Source of the DNA: Ktedonobacterales bacterium
GTDB lineage: Bacteria; Chloroflexota; Ktedonobacteria; Ktedonobacterales; Ktedonobacteraceae
Direction: 5' to 3'
Assembly (NCBI GenBank): GCA_027451525.1
Contig: DAIDJF010000001.1
Span: forward strand, 124,001 to 188,000
DNA length: 64,000 nucleotides
The notes under the pieces are model-generated. The model saw only the letters and a list, made by a program, of their open reading frames with translations, ran no database searches and was not told the origin of the DNA. Both the position numbers and the translations under genes were made by a program. Shown here piece after piece: positions 41,108-50,310 of the stretch. Position 1 is the stretch's first letter; each line of letters opens with the position of its first letter.

Positions 41108-41839
41108 ATGAAAAAGATACAAGAGTTATATACTACGTCTGATAATGAAAAAGAACGTTCTGCGGCAGAAATCGCGATTGAAATGGTAGCGGTTAGTAAA
41201 TTTTATCAGACGAAGATGGTGAAAGCGATAAATGATGTCACATTGCGCATAAAATGTGGTGAGTGTGTGACAATTACTGGCCCATCGGGTTCTGGGAAAT
41301 CAACGCTTCTACGTTTAATTGCCTCGCTAGATCAACCGACACAGGGGCAGATTGTAGTGGATGGCGTGCCGCTTGCAGGATTAAGTGGCGATGCATTAGC
41401 GGCTTTTCGGCGCGTGCACGTCGGTATGATTTTTCAAGGATTTCGTTTGTTGCCTGCGTTGACCGTATTGGAGAACGTGATGGCTCCTTTGCTTCCTTAT
41501 ACAGCTGCTAAACCGTTGCGTGCCCAAGCTTTAGAGATGCTGGCGCGCGTGCGCTTGGCACCGCGAGCCAGTCATCTGCCTGGAGAACTTTCGGGTGGAG
41601 AGCAACAGCGTGTGGCGATTGCACGCGCATTAGTTGCCAACCCACGTGTGTTATTGGCGGATGAGCCAACAGGTAGTTTAGATACTGAAACAGCCCATGC
41701 GATTATGAGCCTGCTACAAGATGTGCAAGCCGAAACAGCTATGACGTTATTGGTTGTAACGCATGATGCACGAATAGCGGCGCGGGCGCAATATCGTATT
41801 CAGATGGAAGATGGTTGTTTGAAAGAGGATATCGGGTAG
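41108..41839 (+). CDS. ABC transporter ATPase (MacB/LolD type)
   Basis: A 243-residue ATPase. Walker A is GPSGSGKST, the Q-loop [14 protein letters not shown], the signature [16 protein letters not shown], Walker [12 protein letters not shown] and the switch His VVTHDARIA. The acronym-defining DEPTGSLD and the KFYQT-type N-terminus place it with the MacB/LolD group that serves FtsX-type permeases, which fits the gene just upstream. Its stop lies 2 bases from the convergent methyltransferase stop. Together with the permease it should power the lipoprotein or exported-protein steps of this cluster. Confidence 0.93.
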   Translation: MKKIQELYTTSDNEKERSAAEIAIEMVAVSKFYQTKMVKAINDVTLRIKCGECVTITGPSGSGKSTLLRLIASLDQPTQGQIVVDGVPLAGLSGDALAAFRRVHVGMIFQGFRLLPALTVLENVMAPLLPYTAAKPLRAQALEMLARVRLAPRASHLPGELSGGEQQRVAIARALVANPRVLLADEPTGSLDTETAHAIMSLLQDVQAETAMTLLVVTHDARIAARAQYRIQMEDGCLKEDIG

Positions 41840-41841
41840 GA

Positions 41842-42711
41842 TTATCCCTTAACGGCAACCATTTGTAGCCAGGTCCGTGGCACAGTATCGATCCCCATCT
41901 CTTCACCCGCTTGATAAAGCGCGATTTCCAGTGCTTGTGCTCCCAATGCTAACGGAATGCCGGGCAGTGCGCCATCGATGAAGAGCCAGTAGCGACCCAA
42001 GTCGCGCCATGCCTCAAGCGAGATGTTGACATTTGTTTGTAGCGTCTCTACTTGAGAGAAGCCGGTCTCTTTCTGTAGACGAATGTAGTCATCAGGCGTG
42101 AGCCACTGCATTGCCATCGCTTTTGCTTCGCGCGAGACGCGCACTTCTGGGTGTTCTTTGCGTAGCCATGCCATGGCGCGTCGTGTCCAGAGATGGTAGA
42201 AACGCTCGGTGCCAGCGACATACGTTCCTTGATAAAAGGCACTGTTGCAAGCGAAAATGCCCTGTGGGTTAAGAATGCCTATCACATGTTTAAAAGCTTC
42301 GGCTTTATCGGGAACGAGATGAATGGCGTTGCAGAAGAAGGCGGCATCCACATTTTGGATGATTGTGGTAAGATCGTTCGACTCGCCTTGAATAAAATCG
42401 GCTTTCACGGTTAATCCCATCTCTACCATGCCACGCCGTGCATGCCGTAGAGCCTCTTCCGATGGGTCAACGCCAATGAGATGTGCTTGTGAGAGACGCC
42501 CTTGACGGGTCAATTCCTCAGCGACTAGACGAGTAACGGCTCCCGTCCCACATCCCATATCGACAATCGTCAGTGGCTCGTGTTGCGGACGCTTCTCTAA
42601 ATGGGCTAATGCCTGCCGCACGAGTGAGCGGTTGACCTCGGTGTAAAATGGATGTGCAGCAAACGCCTCGTAGGTAAACTTATTTGTTTCTTCAGTTTCG
42701 ATTAATGCCAT
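41842..42711 (-). CDS. Class I SAM-dependent methyltransferase
   Basis: A 289-residue methyltransferase. Motif I reads TIVDMGCGTGAVTRLVAEEL (residues ~50-70), followed by the acidic end of strand 2 in LIGVDPSEEALRHAR and motif-III-like DAAFFCNAIHLVPDK. The C-terminal part (~residues 190-289) has no clear relatives by eye. Small-molecule methylation is likely; substrate unknown. ATG 42711 is chosen because GGAGGG lies 7 bases upstream. It is co-oriented with the FabG-type gene but separated by 87 bases. Confidence 0.87.
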   Translation of the reverse strand: MALIETEETNKFTYEAFAAHPFYTEVNRSLVRQALAHLEKRPQHEPLTIVDMGCGTGAVTRLVAEELTRQGRLSQAHLIGVDPSEEALRHARRGMVEMGLTVKADFIQGESNDLTTIIQNVDAAFFCNAIHLVPDKAEAFKHVIGILNPQGIFACNSAFYQGTYVAGTERFYHLWTRRAMAWLRKEHPEVRVSREAKAMAMQWLTPDDYIRLQKETGFSQVETLQTNVNISLEAWRDLGRYWLFIDGALPGIPLALGAQALEIALYQAGEEMGIDTVPRTWLQMVAVKG

Positions 42712-42798
42712 AGCAGAACCCTCCTTGACCATAAGTTGCTCCTAGTATTTTAGAGAGGGTTCATCGCCATAAGGTTTCACGAATTTCTGCGCTTATCC

Positions 42799-43563
42799 TT
42801 AAAGATGTATGGAGGTGCCACCATCTACACTAAGGACCTGTCCAGTAATATAGCCAGCATCGGGGGAACAAAGGAAGTTTACAGCGGCGGCAATCTCGTC
42901 AGCGGTACCAGCGCGTCCTAATTCTGTTGCGCCTAACACAAACTTGAGTTGTGCCTCCGTGAGTGTTGAGGTTAGTTCAGTGGGTACATAGCCAGGAGCT
43001 ACAACGTTTGCCGTAATGTTGCGGCTTGCCATTTCACGCGCTGTGCTCATAGTGAACGCGATGATGGCGGCTTTTGATGCCGCATAATTCGACTGCCCGG
43101 CTGGTCCTAGTAGACCTGCAACTGAGGCAACATTGACGATACGTCCCCAACGCGCTTTCATCATGCTTCGGAGAACTGCTTTTGTGCAGAGGAAGGTAGA
43201 GCGCAAGTTACTGTTCATCACATGTTCAAAGTCTTGAAGTGACATCTGTAAAATAAGCTTATCGCGTGTGGTGCCTGCATTATTAATGAGAATAGTCATC
43301 GGTCCCAGTGCTTGTGCTGCCTCTGTAAAGAGTCGTGTCACGTCCTCTTCCTGACTTACGTCAGCTTGAATAGCAATGCACCGACGCCCAGCTTTCTCGA
43401 TGTGCGTTAACGTTTCTTCTGCCGCAGCCTTGTTGCTGCGATAGTTGACAACAATATCTGCTCCTGACTGTGCGAGACGAAGGGCGATAGCACGTCCAAT
43501 ACCCTGACCACTGCCAGTAACTAATGCAATTTTGCCTGTAAGCGGTAATGATGATGTATCCAT
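42799..43563 (-). CDS. fabG: 3-oxoacyl-ACP reductase FabG-type SDR
   Basis: A 254-residue classical SDR of the FabG kind. Cofactor motif TGSGQGIGRAIALRL (residues ~14-28), NNAG near residue 91, the active-site Ser-Tyr-Lys as VASVAGLLG... with Y-A-A-S-K, and the C-terminal VAPGYVPTELTS and SPDAGYITGQVLSVDGGTSI typical of beta-ketoacyl reductases. It would reduce 3-ketoacyl-ACP with NADPH in fatty acid or polyketide synthesis. Start ATG 43563 follows GAGGTGA by 7 bases; upstream ATGs lack a site. No other fatty-acid gene is adjacent, so a secondary-metabolism role is possible. Confidence 0.9.
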   Translation of the reverse strand: MDTSSLPLTGKIALVTGSGQGIGRAIALRLAQSGADIVVNYRSNKAAAEETLTHIEKAGRRCIAIQADVSQEEDVTRLFTEAAQALGPMTILINNAGTTRDKLILQMSLQDFEHVMNSNLRSTFLCTKAVLRSMMKARWGRIVNVASVAGLLGPAGQSNYAASKAAIIAFTMSTAREMASRNITANVVAPGYVPTELTSTLTEAQLKFVLGATELGRAGTADEIAAAVNFLCSPDAGYITGQVLSVDGGTSIHL

Positions 43564-43951
43564 CTGAAAATCACCTCTTTTTTTTGTGTTCTTCATTATA
43601 GCATATAGCGCACCGCGCTGATGGTTTTTGCAAACCAATAAACATCAACCTTTTGATGAACTTTCTGTATATGACTAGTATTTTTGGGTAAACCCTACAT
43701 AAGAAACCTATAGATGTTTACCAATATTTTATTGGTACGTTGCTAGATGTAGATGGAAGAGTTACTTAGCAAACTTCGTATCTGCGTATTTATGGCGTAG
43801 ATAGGTGTATGGCATTTAGTCGATTGATATGGGGTAACTATTTCATCGACCTATTGCTCACATAGATATTTCCCCCTGGCGGAGAGGGTGAGTTGGGAAC
43901 TGCTCTCTCTATCTTATCTCATCATATGCAAAAAAAGGAGTTTTTGCTTGT
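43564..43951. other. Divergent intergenic region, no gene seen
   Basis: 388 bases, AT-rich near the FabG start, holding the promoters of FabG and the large surface protein. A GAGAG/CTCTC inverted repeat with a long loop (about 43880-43911) precedes the latter gene. No credible frame. Confidence 0.5.
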
Positions 43952-46588
43952 ATGTTGAAACACATAAAAAAGTGGTATGTTATTGTGCCACTGCTCCTTC
44001 TGTTGGGAGCGACGTCACTTGTATTCTTCAAGTATGTTGTATCCGCTAAGGCATCGCAAAATACTGTCTCTGGTACTCATCACTATTTTTACGATTTCCC
44101 TAACGGATATATGAATGTCTACGATATGGACAATAGTTTTGCCCTCGTACAAAGTGTCCAGATCGGAACAGTCAACGTGCGTGCTGTTGCCTTTGACCCT
44201 CACAGTGGTATGCTCTATATCAGTGATGGTGGTGATGGTGGTCCAAACGGCAATGGCGCGTTGATCAAGTATAACCTGGTAACAGAGACACAGGTATGGA
44301 AGCAAGCATTTACCTTTGGTGTAGATAGTATGGCAATTTCCCCCGATGGCAAGACTATTTACATGCCCGATGGTGCTGCTTCGACTGATGGTATGTGGTA
44401 TATAGTCAGCACCTCTAATGGTGCTGTTACTGGAAGTATCAGTACCGTATCAGGCATCTCCCCGCATGACACTGACATGAGTCCAAACGGACAATATGTC
44501 TATCTTGGTGGTGTAAATAATAACTATCTGCGTGTGGCAAGTACAGCAACAGGTCAGATAGTACAGCAGATTGGCCCATTGCAAGCGGGAGTGCGTCCAT
44601 TTGTCATCAATCAGAGCGCGACGCTGGTGTTTACAACGGCGACCGCCTATCTCGGTTTCCAGGTGAGCAGTTTGCAAACGGGTAAGGTGCTTTATAGCGT
44701 CCCAGTTGCGGGTTATTCGGGAGGTTCTTCTCCCGCGCCCAGTCATGGCATTTCGCTGTCCCCAGATGGCAAAGAAATTTATTTGGTTGATTCCCCAAAT
44801 AACATGGTTCACGTATTTGATGTGAGCGGTTTGCCCAACACGGCACCCGTGCAGGTTGCTAATATTCCTGTTGCCACCATGGCGGGTTCAGAATCTCCTT
44901 GTGTCTATGATTGTCAGAAAGAGGGCTGGCTCATTCATAGCCTTGATGGACATTATGTGTTTGTGGGCAATTCCGGCTCGATTATCGATACCACGACGCG
45001 CACCGTCGTCGCTAATCTGGCAACGCTGTCTGATACCAGAATGTTCCTGGAGGTGGATTGGTCTAATGGCGTTCCCGTCAACACGCAGGACCGCTATGAC
45101 TTTTACTGGAATAGTTCTACGCCTGCGTCTTCTCCTCCGAGCACACCTCCTGGTCCAGTCAATAAGAACTGGTACTTTGCGGAAGGGCGTGTCGGCAAAG
45201 GTTTCCGCGAGTATCTGACGCTGGAGAATCCATCGGCGAACGCATGTGCGGTCAATATTCAATATAACTATACGCCAGATGGTGGCACCCCGACAAATCT
45301 GACGAAAGCTGTCAATGTTAATGCCTATACGCGCGTTACTGAATCGGTTAATAACGATTTAGGTTTCGCTGACTCCGCAGGCTCTGCCGCTAGCGTGGCA
45401 ACGGTGGTCACGGTTAACTCAGCAGCAACCTCAGCGTGTAACGGGATTGTCGCGGAACGTCCGATCTACTTTGTGAATTTCCGTGGGCAGATCAACAGTG
45501 GAACTGATGTGCTTGGCTCAACGCATCTCAATACGACCTACTACTTTGCGGATGTGCCGAGCGGACCAAATTTCACATCATATCTGACCATTCTCAATCC
45601 GAATAATGCCATCGCGAATGTGACGGTGACCTACTACGCTGGTGGTAATGCTGTTGGGACGCAGAGTACGAATGTTCCACCGAATGCGCGTGGTACAATT
45701 GCTCCTGGTGCGATCTCGCTGCCGACGCATGTCGCCGCTGCTGTTGTTTCTAATCTGCCGATTATGGTTGAACGTCCCACCTATTTTGTGGGCGCAATGA
45801 CCAACGGCACAGCCGTCAATGGGGCCTATGATATTGTTGGTGTTGCTACGCTCTCAAATGATTGGCTCTTTGCCGAAGGATACACGGGCGGTAGCACACA
45901 GGAGTATCTGACTATTGCTAACGTGGATCCCGCGAAGACGAGTGCCAATGTGACGATTACGCTCGAATCGCGCACAGGCGCAACGAATAGCTATACGCTG
46001 ACCGTTGGCGCGAATAGTCAGACGATCTGGGACGTAAACGCGAACAATAACAATGCCTTTACAGGCTGGACGCCCGAAGTCTCTGTTGAGGTGAAAGCGA
46101 CTGGTGCGAATATCATTGTGCAGCGCGAAATGTACTTTACGTACAATCATACGCTCACCAATGGACGCAATACGGTAGCAATGGGTGGTACGGATGTTAT
46201 TGGTCAGGCTGGTCCGGCTGCGTATAGCTCTTACGATTTCGCCGAAGGGTATGCGAATTCTGGCTACAATGCCTGGTTGACGATTCAGAACCCAACCGCG
46301 AATCAGGAGACTGTTTACGTGACACTAGTCAACGGCTACGGCCAATCAAAAGTATACACGTATGCAGTAGGAGCGCATAGTCGCTTTACGCAGGATATCG
46401 CGAGTCTAGTTCAGACCGATTTCAACGCGGGAACTGATAGTCAGGCAAACTCGTTCTCGATGACAGTTCAGACGTTGAACAATGGCGGTGTGTTTGTGGC
46501 GGAACGCCCGATGTACTATAACACCAATGGCGTATCAAGCTTTGCTGTGCAGGGTGGTACGGACATTGTTGGGTATGTAGGAGGCTAG
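43952..46588 (+). CDS. Surface protein with N-terminal YVTN-type beta-propeller and four FAEG (DUF5719-like) repeats
   Basis: An 878-residue exported protein. Residues ~6-28 form a membrane/signal helix. Residues ~40-380 are a beta-propeller of YVTN/lactonase type (VRAVAFDPHSGMLYISDGGD, SMAISPDGKTIYMPDGAAS, PHGISLSPDGKEIYLVDSPN-like blades). A Pro/Ser hinge near 390-400 leads to four beta-sandwich repeats starting at residues ~403 (WYFAEGRVGKGFREYLTLEN), ~528 (YYFADVPSGPNFTSYLTILN), ~636 (WLFAEGYTGGSTQEYLTIAN) and ~758 (YDFAEGYANSGYNAWLTIQN), each ~105-120 residues. Such repeats occur in large cell-surface proteins of this phylum. No lipobox and no LPxTG. AAGGAG is 11 bases before ATG 43952; a terminator follows. 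Function may be adhesion or a sheath component. Confidence 0.82.
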   Translation: MLKHIKKWYVIVPLLLLLGATSLVFFKYVVSAKASQNTVSGTHHYFYDFPNGYMNVYDMDNSFALVQSVQIGTVNVRAVAFDPHSGMLYISDGGDGGPNGNGALIKYNLVTETQVWKQAFTFGVDSMAISPDGKTIYMPDGAASTDGMWYIVSTSNGAVTGSISTVSGISPHDTDMSPNGQYVYLGGVNNNYLRVASTATGQIVQQIGPLQAGVRPFVINQSATLVFTTATAYLGFQVSSLQTGKVLYSVPVAGYSGGSSPAPSHGISLSPDGKEIYLVDSPNNMVHVFDVSGLPNTAPVQVANIPVATMAGSESPCVYDCQKEGWLIHSLDGHYVFVGNSGSIIDTTTRTVVANLATLSDTRMFLEVDWSNGVPVNTQDRYDFYWNSSTPASSPPSTPPGPVNKNWYFAEGRVGKGFREYLTLENPSANACAVNIQYNYTPDGGTPTNLTKAVNVNAYTRVTESVNNDLGFADSAGSAASVATVVTVNSAATSACNGIVAERPIYFVNFRGQINSGTDVLGSTHLNTTYYFADVPSGPNFTSYLTILNPNNAIANVTVTYYAGGNAVGTQSTNVPPNARGTIAPGAISLPTHVAAAVVSNLPIMVERPTYFVGAMTNGTAVNGAYDIVGVATLSNDWLFAEGYTGGSTQEYLTIANVDPAKTSANVTITLESRTGATNSYTLTVGANSQTIWDVNANNNNAFTGWTPEVSVEVKATGANIIVQREMYFTYNHTLTNGRNTVAMGGTDVIGQAGPAAYSSYDFAEGYANSGYNAWLTIQNPTANQETVYVTLVNGYGQSKVYTYAVGAHSRFTQDIASLVQTDFNAGTDSQANSFSMTVQTLNNGGVFVAERPMYYNTNGVSSFAVQGGTDIVGYVGG

Positions 46589-46619
46589 TGCTGGCTAACT
46601 GGTAGTGTGACACCAGAGA

Positions 46620-46657
46620 GGAGAGGCTAGAAATACGTATAGCCTCTCCTTTATTTT
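46620..46657 (+). terminator. Rho-independent terminator
   Basis: GGAGAGGCTA (46620-46629) pairs with TAGCCTCTCC (46640-46649) around a 10-base loop, followed by TTTATTTT. It ends the surface-protein gene. Confidence 0.92.
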
Positions 46658-46845
46658 CATGTGAAGAAATCACCGCGTGGCATCCTGAGCTATCCCCGCA
46701 GTGGACTGCATATCTGGCAATCTACGAATTTTGTTGTGCTATTACCGTTTTTCTGCTCTGCTGGCATCGTATATGATAGGAATATAATATTCTTGTAACA
46801 TGGACGGGACAGGTATCATTCCGTTATTTATCTGAGGGAGCGAAT

Positions 46846-48363
46846 ATGGTAAACTGGCAAGACGTATATCGACGCTATGAAGCGGGCGTGTGGGCGGTGC
46901 CACTTGCTCTCTTACCTTCATTTCTTCTGACTGCTGTGTTTGGGCAACCATCGAATCTAGAACCATTAATTGAACTTGTCATTGCCTACACCCCACTGCC
47001 GTTAGCACATCTTGTACTCAATCTTTTAGGTCCGTTGGCACGTCCGCTGGCCTTACTGGGGGCAACCGCTATAAGCATGGTATGCGTTGGCGTCCTCAGC
47101 ATCATTACTCCGCCTGTGCAAGTATCGGATACGCGCCCTATGCTACGCGTTATACGCTGGTTGCTTTTCACAATAGTGATGATGGGCATTGGTATCTATC
47201 TGGCAAGCTTTGCGACGAACGGGTTGAGCGCGTTCTCTGCTGTGTTTGCCAGCGTGTTATGTGTTCCTGTGTCATTCTGGACCCGTCGCTGGCGATCTTT
47301 GCGTGGGCAAGGACGCAAGCGGCGGCAGGTGATGCATCTTTTGCTAGGAACGCCCATCGTGACAACAAGTTTGTTTTTATTAGCTGGCTATGAGTTATGG
47401 AGTAATCTGGCCGTGCGCCTGTTTGATTTGGGCAATCCAGTCCGCCGTTTGTTTGCCTTTACCGCTCCGCGGCCGCGCCAGCCCGGCTTTCCAGTTGCGG
47501 GTGTTGTGCCAGAAGTGACACCTGTCAGCCAGTTTTACGTTAATGGGAAAGACGAAACCGATCCGTTGTTGCTCGCGCAGGATTGGGAATTGCGCATTAG
47601 TGGTCTTGTGCATACTCCGCTAACGCTGACATTTCAGCAATTGCTCGCATTACCACGCACGAATTACTATGCGACGATGCGTTGTGTAGATAACCCTGTC
47701 GATGGGCATTTGATGAGTACAGCATATTGGTCGGGTGTACGTATGCTGGATATCCTGGCATTGGCTCAACCTACAGAAACGGCAACAACTTTGCTCCTGC
47801 GAGGTGCAGATCAATATACGGAACCATTTGCGCTGAAAGAGCCATCACTTGATGATGTTTTACTGGCCTATGCCATGAATGGGGAAACGTTATTGCAGCA
47901 ACACGGTGCGCCTGTGCGCGTCCTTTTGCCTGGGTGGTATGGCTTTAGAAATGTGAAATGGGTGCAAGAGATTGTCGTAACATCGGGGGCGGTCAATGGC
48001 TACTGGGAGCAGAGTGGATGGCAGGCGAAGCAGATTCATGCAGTCGCACGGATTGACGTGGTACATCAGCTTGATACTACACATATTGTCGCGGCAGGGG
48101 TTGCCTTTGGTGGCCTACGTGGTCTCTCGCGTGTGCAGGTGCGTATCGATGGGGGCGGTTGGCAAGATGCGATACTGAATATCCCCGCACTTTCGCCTTA
48201 TACATGGGTGCAGTGGCAGGCGATGTTAACAGTGCAGCAGCGGCAGGTGCAATTGACTGCACGCATGATAGATGCTTCTGGTATGCCGCAGGATGCCACG
48301 CCGCAAGGGCCGTATCCAAGCGGGTCTAGTGGTCTACAGACTCTCCAAATTACATTGCTATAA
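46846..48363 (+). CDS. Membrane-bound molybdopterin oxidoreductase (sulfite-oxidase fold)
   Basis: A 505-residue protein with about five membrane helices in the first ~190 residues (SFLLTAVFGQ..., PLALLGATAISMVCVGVLSI and others), then a soluble molybdopterin domain of the sulfite oxidase/nitrate reductase family. The Mo-ligand Cys is C280 in ATMRCVDNPVDGHLMSTAYW; the cofactor-binding residues around GWYGFRNVKWVQEIVVTSGA and the closing RVQVRIDGGGWQDA dimerisation-domain strand are present. A heme domain is absent. It should oxidise or reduce a small substrate at the membrane; substrate unknown. First gene of a three-gene operon. A good promoter-like TATAAT lies near 46783. Confidence 0.85.
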   Translation: MVNWQDVYRRYEAGVWAVPLALLPSFLLTAVFGQPSNLEPLIELVIAYTPLPLAHLVLNLLGPLARPLALLGATAISMVCVGVLSIITPPVQVSDTRPMLRVIRWLLFTIVMMGIGIYLASFATNGLSAFSAVFASVLCVPVSFWTRRWRSLRGQGRKRRQVMHLLLGTPIVTTSLFLLAGYELWSNLAVRLFDLGNPVRRLFAFTAPRPRQPGFPVAGVVPEVTPVSQFYVNGKDETDPLLLAQDWELRISGLVHTPLTLTFQQLLALPRTNYYATMRCVDNPVDGHLMSTAYWSGVRMLDILALAQPTETATTLLLRGADQYTEPFALKEPSLDDVLLAYAMNGETLLQQHGAPVRVLLPGWYGFRNVKWVQEIVVTSGAVNGYWEQSGWQAKQIHAVARIDVVHQLDTTHIVAAGVAFGGLRGLSRVQVRIDGGGWQDAILNIPALSPYTWVQWQAMLTVQQRQVQLTARMIDASGMPQDATPQGPYPSGSSGLQTLQITLL

Positions 48364-48375
48364 GGATAGTAGAGC

Positions 48376-50310
48376 GTGGAAAAGAAATCTGTATTTGATA
48401 CGATCTGGCCCTGGCTTGTCTGGTCTGGTCAGATATATAGCGGGTTACGTGCGGAACAGCAATATCTGGCATTGCCAGAAGTATTACCTGTGCAGAGCGA
48501 TATTTCGCAATCTGAATTGGAATGGCCTGGGGTTTCGGTGATTGTTCCCGCACGCAATGAAGAACATAACCTGCCGACCTTGCTTGACTCGCTTGTCACG
48601 CAAAATTACCCCCTTTATGAGGTAATTGTTGTTGATGATGCCTCGACAGATCAAACAGCTAGTATTGTGCGTAGTTATGAGGGCGATAGCGTGCGTTTGA
48701 TCTCTAGTGATGGACCACCGCCGGGCTGGACGGGCAAAAACCATGCATGTTGGCAAGGTGCCAGTGCGGCTTGCCATCCCTGGCTGCTCTTTGTTGACGC
48801 TGATACAGCATTATCACCTGTTATTCTCTGTTCTGTATTGTCTTATGTCCGGGAACATGATCTGAAAGCGATGTCACTGTTCACTCGTCAACGTTGTGAG
48901 AGTTTTTGGGAGCGTGTACTACTCCCTTTTGCCTATCAGCAGTATTTTGTGGGCGTGGACGCCCGACGCGTAAACGCACCGACGGGTCCGGCACTGGCAA
49001 ATGGGCAGTTTTTTCTAATCAGGCGCGATGTCTACTTGGAGGTTGGAGGTCATGCTGCACAAGCTGAAAGTGTGATTGATGATGTAGCGTTGGCGACTCG
49101 CTTAAAGAAAATGGGTGTGTCTCCGCGTGCCTGTCGTGGTGAGGCTCTGGTTTCTGTGCGTATGTATACGAATCTGCGTGCAATATCCGAAGGTTTCGGC
49201 AAGAATGCCTATTTGTTTCTCCGTCAATCGCCATTGACAGGAGTGCAGACAGCGATAAGTACCTCACTCGCGGCTTCAATTGTGCCATTGCTATTTGAGG
49301 GTATACGTAAACGTTCGCCTGCAAAGGTTCTGTGCGCGTTGCTGGCATATTGGATGCAAATAGTGGGGTTGCGTTCCTGGGCGCGTCGTTTTAACGTTCC
49401 TGGCTTTTATACATTGTTTAGCCCGGTTGCCGCACTAGTATTCCTGGCAATTGCGTTGCGCTCAATGCTCAATGTATTGACCGGGCATTCGCTAGCCTGG
49501 AAGGGGCGCAAGTATCAAGGCAATAGTCGAAAGGGTGTACGCTACCGCTTGCCGCGTCAATGGATTATGGATATGGGACGCGCCATACTTTTTAAGCATC
49601 CACGTTCAATTGTGCAAGATTCCGTACTGGCCGTTCGTGCGCTACCACATTCCCCCCAGATTTCAGGGACAGAGCATCTACCTGCGCATGGTTCGTTTGT
49701 GCTGGTTGCTAATCACTACCAGCGTTTTGATCTGTGGATTGGTTGGAGTGGTGCCTTGTTGATCGATACAGTTGCACAGCAACGGGCTATCCCCGTGCAT
49801 GTAGTGACCACCGACCGGGCGCGTATTGGACGTTTTACTGTTCCTGGAACGCGCTGGCTGATTGATCGCGTGGCAGCTGTTTGGGATTTGATCCCCGTCA
49901 CTCCACCCGCAATTGCGCATAGAAAAAGTGAGAAAACGCATTATACACTCTTGCGCGTCATCCGTCGTATCAAGCGGTCTGATGGACAATCCGTGTGTAT
50001 TCTTTTGATGCCGGAGGGTGATGAGGGCAACACGGATGGGCTGATTGATGCAATGCCAGAGAGTGGGCGCGCGCTCTACGCACTCTCACGTTTAGGTATC
50101 CCGCTTGTACCCGCTGCCGTGTGGGAGGAAGGTGACAGACTACACGCATCGATTGGAAAACCCTTTTCTCTGGCTACGTTACCTTCGACACTGACGGCGC
50201 AAGAACTGGATGTACAGGCACGCGCTGAAGTAATGCAGCAGATTGCGCTATTGTTACCGTCTGCTTTGCGTGGAACATATAGGAGGAAATTACATGGCAC
50301 GTTGGGATAG
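48376..50310 (+). CDS. Glycosyltransferase family 2 fused to PlsC-type acyltransferase
   Basis: A 644-residue fusion. Residues ~50-300 are a GT2 transferase: VSVIVPARNEEHNLPTLLDS (nucleotide site), VIVVDDASTDQTASIV and the metal-site FVDADTAL, then membrane helices near 340-375. Residues ~420-640 are a lysophosphatidic-acid-acyltransferase (PlsC) domain: SFVLVANHYQRFDLWIGW with the H-x4-D motif, and LLMPEGDEGNTDG in place of the usual FPEG. The GT2-then-acyltransferase pairing resembles the CrtQ/CrtO steps of carotenoid glycosyl-ester synthesis, but no carotenoid gene is seen; a glycolipid product is safer. GTG 48376 follows AAGGA by 9 bases and sits 12 bases after the previous stop. Confidence 0.85.
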   Translation: MEKKSVFDTIWPWLVWSGQIYSGLRAEQQYLALPEVLPVQSDISQSELEWPGVSVIVPARNEEHNLPTLLDSLVTQNYPLYEVIVVDDASTDQTASIVRSYEGDSVRLISSDGPPPGWTGKNHACWQGASAACHPWLLFVDADTALSPVILCSVLSYVREHDLKAMSLFTRQRCESFWERVLLPFAYQQYFVGVDARRVNAPTGPALANGQFFLIRRDVYLEVGGHAAQAESVIDDVALATRLKKMGVSPRACRGEALVSVRMYTNLRAISEGFGKNAYLFLRQSPLTGVQTAISTSLAASIVPLLFEGIRKRSPAKVLCALLAYWMQIVGLRSWARRFNVPGFYTLFSPVAALVFLAIALRSMLNVLTGHSLAWKGRKYQGNSRKGVRYRLPRQWIMDMGRAILFKHPRSIVQDSVLAVRALPHSPQISGTEHLPAHGSFVLVANHYQRFDLWIGWSGALLIDTVAQQRAIPVHVVTTDRARIGRFTVPGTRWLIDRVAAVWDLIPVTPPAIAHRKSEKTHYTLLRVIRRIKRSDGQSVCILLMPEGDEGNTDGLIDAMPESGRALYALSRLGIPLVPAAVWEEGDRLHASIGKPFSLATLPSTLTAQELDVQARAEVMQQIALLLPSALRGTYRRKLHGTLG

